Shown here: piece by piece, positions 4,915-6,503 of the stretch
Layout: each line of letters starts with the position of its first letter
How positions within the stretch are numbered: position 1 is the stretch's first letter
Assembly (NCBI GenBank): GCA_018715855.1
Contig: DVKW01000069.1
Coordinates: forward strand, 1 to 6,503
Direction: 5' to 3'
Origin: Candidatus Galligastranaerophilus intestinigallinarum
GTDB lineage: Bacteria; Cyanobacteriota; Vampirovibrionia; Gastranaerophilales; Gastranaerophilaceae
DNA length: 6,503 bases
Notes under the pieces: model-generated
The model's database searches: none
Told to the model about the DNA's origin: nothing
The model's input: the letters and a program-made list of their open reading frames with translations, nothing else
Translations under genes and position numbers: made by a program

Positions 4915-6503
4915 ATGACAACTACTGTAGAAAAAGAACCGGTTGAACTTGTTGAAACCGCCGAACAGTTAGATGCCCTTGTTGACCGTGTGGTTGCAGC
5001 TCAAAAAGAATTTGCAACATTTACACAAGAACAAGTGGACAAAATCTTCAAAGCTGCAGCAACTGCAGCAGACAAAGCCCGTATTCCCCTTGCACAAATG
5101 GCAAGAGAAGAATCCGGCATGGGCGTTGTTGAAGATAAAATCATTAAAAACCACTATGCAAGTGAATATATTTACAACAAACATAAAAACACAAAAACTT
5201 GCGGTGTAATTGAAGAAGACAAAGCAAACGGAATTAAAATCGTAGCTGAACCTTTGGGTGTTTTAGCAGGTATTGTTCCTACAACAAACCCAACTTCAAC
5301 AGCTATTTTTAAATCTTTAATCGCATTGAAAACAAGAAACGGTATCATTTTCTCACCACACCCAAGAGCTAAAAAATGCACAATTGCAGCTGCAAAATTA
5401 GTTTTAGACGCTGCAGTTAAAGCAGGTGCTCCAAAAGACATTATCGGTTGGATTGATGTTCCTTCAATTGAACTTTCAGGCCAATTAATGAAACATAAAA
5501 AAATTGCTTGCATTTTGGCAACAGGCGGCCCCGGCATGGTTTATGCAGCTTATTCATCAGGCAACCCTGCACTTGGTGTTGGCCCAGGTAACACATCAGC
5601 TGTTATCGATGAAACAGCAGATATTAAAATGGCAGTTTCATCAATCCTTATGTCAAAAACATTTGATAACGGCATGATTTGTGCATCAGAACAATCAGTT
5701 ATAGTAGTTGACAGTATATATGATGAAGTTAAAAAAGAATTTGCAAAAAGAGGCGCTCACATTATGACAGAAGCCGAAAAGCAAAAATTAATCGATTTTG
5801 GCTTTATCGATCCTAACCGTGGAACTGCTCATCCTAAAATCGTTGGCCAACCTGCTACAGAAATTGCTAAAATGGCAGGTTTTGAAGTTCCCGAAACTAC
5901 AAAAGTTTTAATCGGTGAAAGAGAAGTTCTTGATTGGGCTGACCCGTTCTCAAGAGAAAAATTATCTCCGATTTTAGCTATGTACAAAGCTCCAAGCTTT
6001 GAAGAAGCAGCTGATATGGCTTACTACCTTGTTTCAAGAGGCGGTGCAGGCCACACATCAGTTTTATATACAGATGAACGTAAAAAAGACAGAATTGACG
6101 CATATGCTAAGAAAATGCCGACTTGCCGTGTATTAATTAACCAACCTTCAAGCCAAGGCGGTATCGGCGACCTTTATAACTTCCGTATGGAACCATCATT
6201 AACATTGGGCTGCGGCTCTTGGGGCAAAAACTCCGTTTCAGGAAACGTAGGCGTTGAAAACCTGTTAAACTATAAGAGAGTTGCTGAAAGGAGAGAAAAT
6301 ATGCTTTGGTTTAAGGTTCCTCAAAAAGTTTACTTCAAAAGAGGCGCTACTGATTTGGCTTTGAGAGAATTAAAAGGAAGAAAGAAAGCATTTATCGTAA
6401 CAGACAGATTCCTCTTTAATTCAGGTGCTGCAAACGGCATTATCAAAGTTTTAGATGAACTTGGCATAGACCATGAAATCTTCTTTGATGTTAAACCTGA
6501 CCC
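4915..6503 (+). CDS. adhE: Bifunctional aldehyde/alcohol dehydrogenase AdhE, C-terminus cut by window edge
   Basis: Reduces acetyl-CoA to acetaldehyde and then to ethanol with two NADH, regenerating NAD+ in fermentation; the family forms cytosolic filaments (spirosomes). I translated 529 residues of the usual 870 or so. The N-terminal CoA-acylating aldehyde dehydrogenase domain (about 15-445) is intact: EDKIIKNHYASEYIYN near 75-90, VPTTNPTST around 122, GAPKDIIGWID near 165-175, ATGGPGMVYAAY around 202-213, GVGPGN, and FDNGMICASEQS with the catalytic cysteine C256 (E. coli C246). The linker is followed by MLWFKVPQKVYFKRGA from residue 463, and the iron-dependent alcohol dehydrogenase domain begins with KKAFIVTDRFLFNSG. 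Its iron ligands lie beyond the window. Codon use is more GC-rich than in the gene upstream, suggesting high expression. The start is set by AAAGGAG; control is probably redox-linked through the Rex-like site. Confidence 0.97.
   Translation, partial: MTTTVEKEPVELVETAEQLDALVDRVVAAQKEFATFTQEQVDKIFKAAATAADKARIPLAQMAREESGMGVVEDKIIKNHYASEYIYNKHKNTKTCGVIEEDKANGIKIVAEPLGVLAGIVPTTNPTSTAIFKSLIALKTRNGIIFSPHPRAKKCTIAAAKLVLDAAVKAGAPKDIIGWIDVPSIELSGQLMKHKKIACILATGGPGMVYAAYSSGNPALGVGPGNTSAVIDETADIKMAVSSILMSKTFDNGMICASEQSVIVVDSIYDEVKKEFAKRGAHIMTEAEKQKLIDFGFIDPNRGTAHPKIVGQPATEIAKMAGFEVPETTKVLIGEREVLDWADPFSREKLSPILAMYKAPSFEEAADMAYYLVSRGGAGHTSVLYTDERKKDRIDAYAKKMPTCRVLINQPSSQGGIGDLYNFRMEPSLTLGCGSWGKNSVSGNVGVENLLNYKRVAERRENMLWFKVPQKVYFKRGATDLALRELKGRKKAFIVTDRFLFNSGAANGIIKVLDELGIDHEIFFDVKPD
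6287..6303 (+). promoter_or_regulatory. Strong internal Shine-Dalgarno and in-frame ATG at the AdhE domain boundary
   Basis: AAAGGAG at 6287-6293 is followed after 7 nt by ATG at 6301-6303, which is codon 463 of adhE and in frame. The site is better spaced than the one at the real start and falls where the alcohol dehydrogenase domain begins. It could yield a separate alcohol dehydrogenase polypeptide. The codons specify a protein stretch (AERRENMLW) that is conserved in AdhE, so it may be coincidental. Confidence 0.4.

Noticed and set aside
4969..5184. Antisense reading frame within adhE (71 codons, cysteine- and phenylalanine-rich)
   Set aside because: It is the shadow of a strongly conserved AdhE frame, has odd composition and no ribosome-binding site or family resemblance.
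1..6503. A hidden mobile, defence or biosynthetic system
   Set aside because: All genes but one are recognisable housekeeping or fermentation genes; no transposase, integrase, CRISPR repeats, tRNA or toxin-antitoxin features are visible.

Overview
The window reads as a stretch of core chromosome from a low-GC, AT-rich, probably fermentative anaerobic bacterium. The evidence is a housekeeping operon (pyrH, frr, cdsA, rnc, rpe), AT-rich codon use, Shine-Dalgarno sites of the AGGAG type and a bifunctional AdhE. A Bacillota (clostridial) or gut Melainabacteria/Vampirovibrionia (Gastranaerophilales) origin would both fit. I lean weakly to the latter because uppS is missing between frr and cdsA, but the sequence alone does not settle it.

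Left part (1-3503, minus strand): five tightly packed genes read leftwards in the order pyrH (UMP kinase), frr (ribosome recycling factor), cdsA (CDP-diglyceride synthase), rnc (RNase III) and rpe (ribulose-phosphate 3-epimerase, running off the left edge). Gaps are 3 nt, 0 nt, a 17-nt overlap and 0 nt, so this is one transcription unit with coupled translation. Its functions are pyrimidine nucleotide supply, translation recycling, phospholipid precursor synthesis, RNA processing and the pentose phosphate pathway.

Middle (3504-4786): a 68-nt divergent intergenic region carries outward-facing promoter elements that share an inverted repeat. To its right, on the plus strand, is a 404-residue uncharacterised alpha-helical protein that resembles HEAT repeats. 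It is extremely AT-rich, contains one arginine, and has no visible ribosome-binding site.

Right part (4787-6503, plus strand): a 128-nt intergenic region holds a candidate sigma-70-type promoter and an imperfect palindrome very like the Rex (NADH/NAD+ sensor) operator. It leads into adhE, the CoA-dependent aldehyde/alcohol dehydrogenase, which is cut by the right edge just inside its alcohol dehydrogenase domain. A strong Shine-Dalgarno sequence followed by an in-frame ATG sits exactly at the boundary of the two AdhE domains.

I see no tRNA, rRNA, CRISPR, insertion sequence, phage or defence genes. The points most worth checking are the Rex-like operator, the internal start in adhE, the symmetric divergent promoter, the RNase III active-site substitution (Asp to Cys), and the orphan helical-repeat protein.
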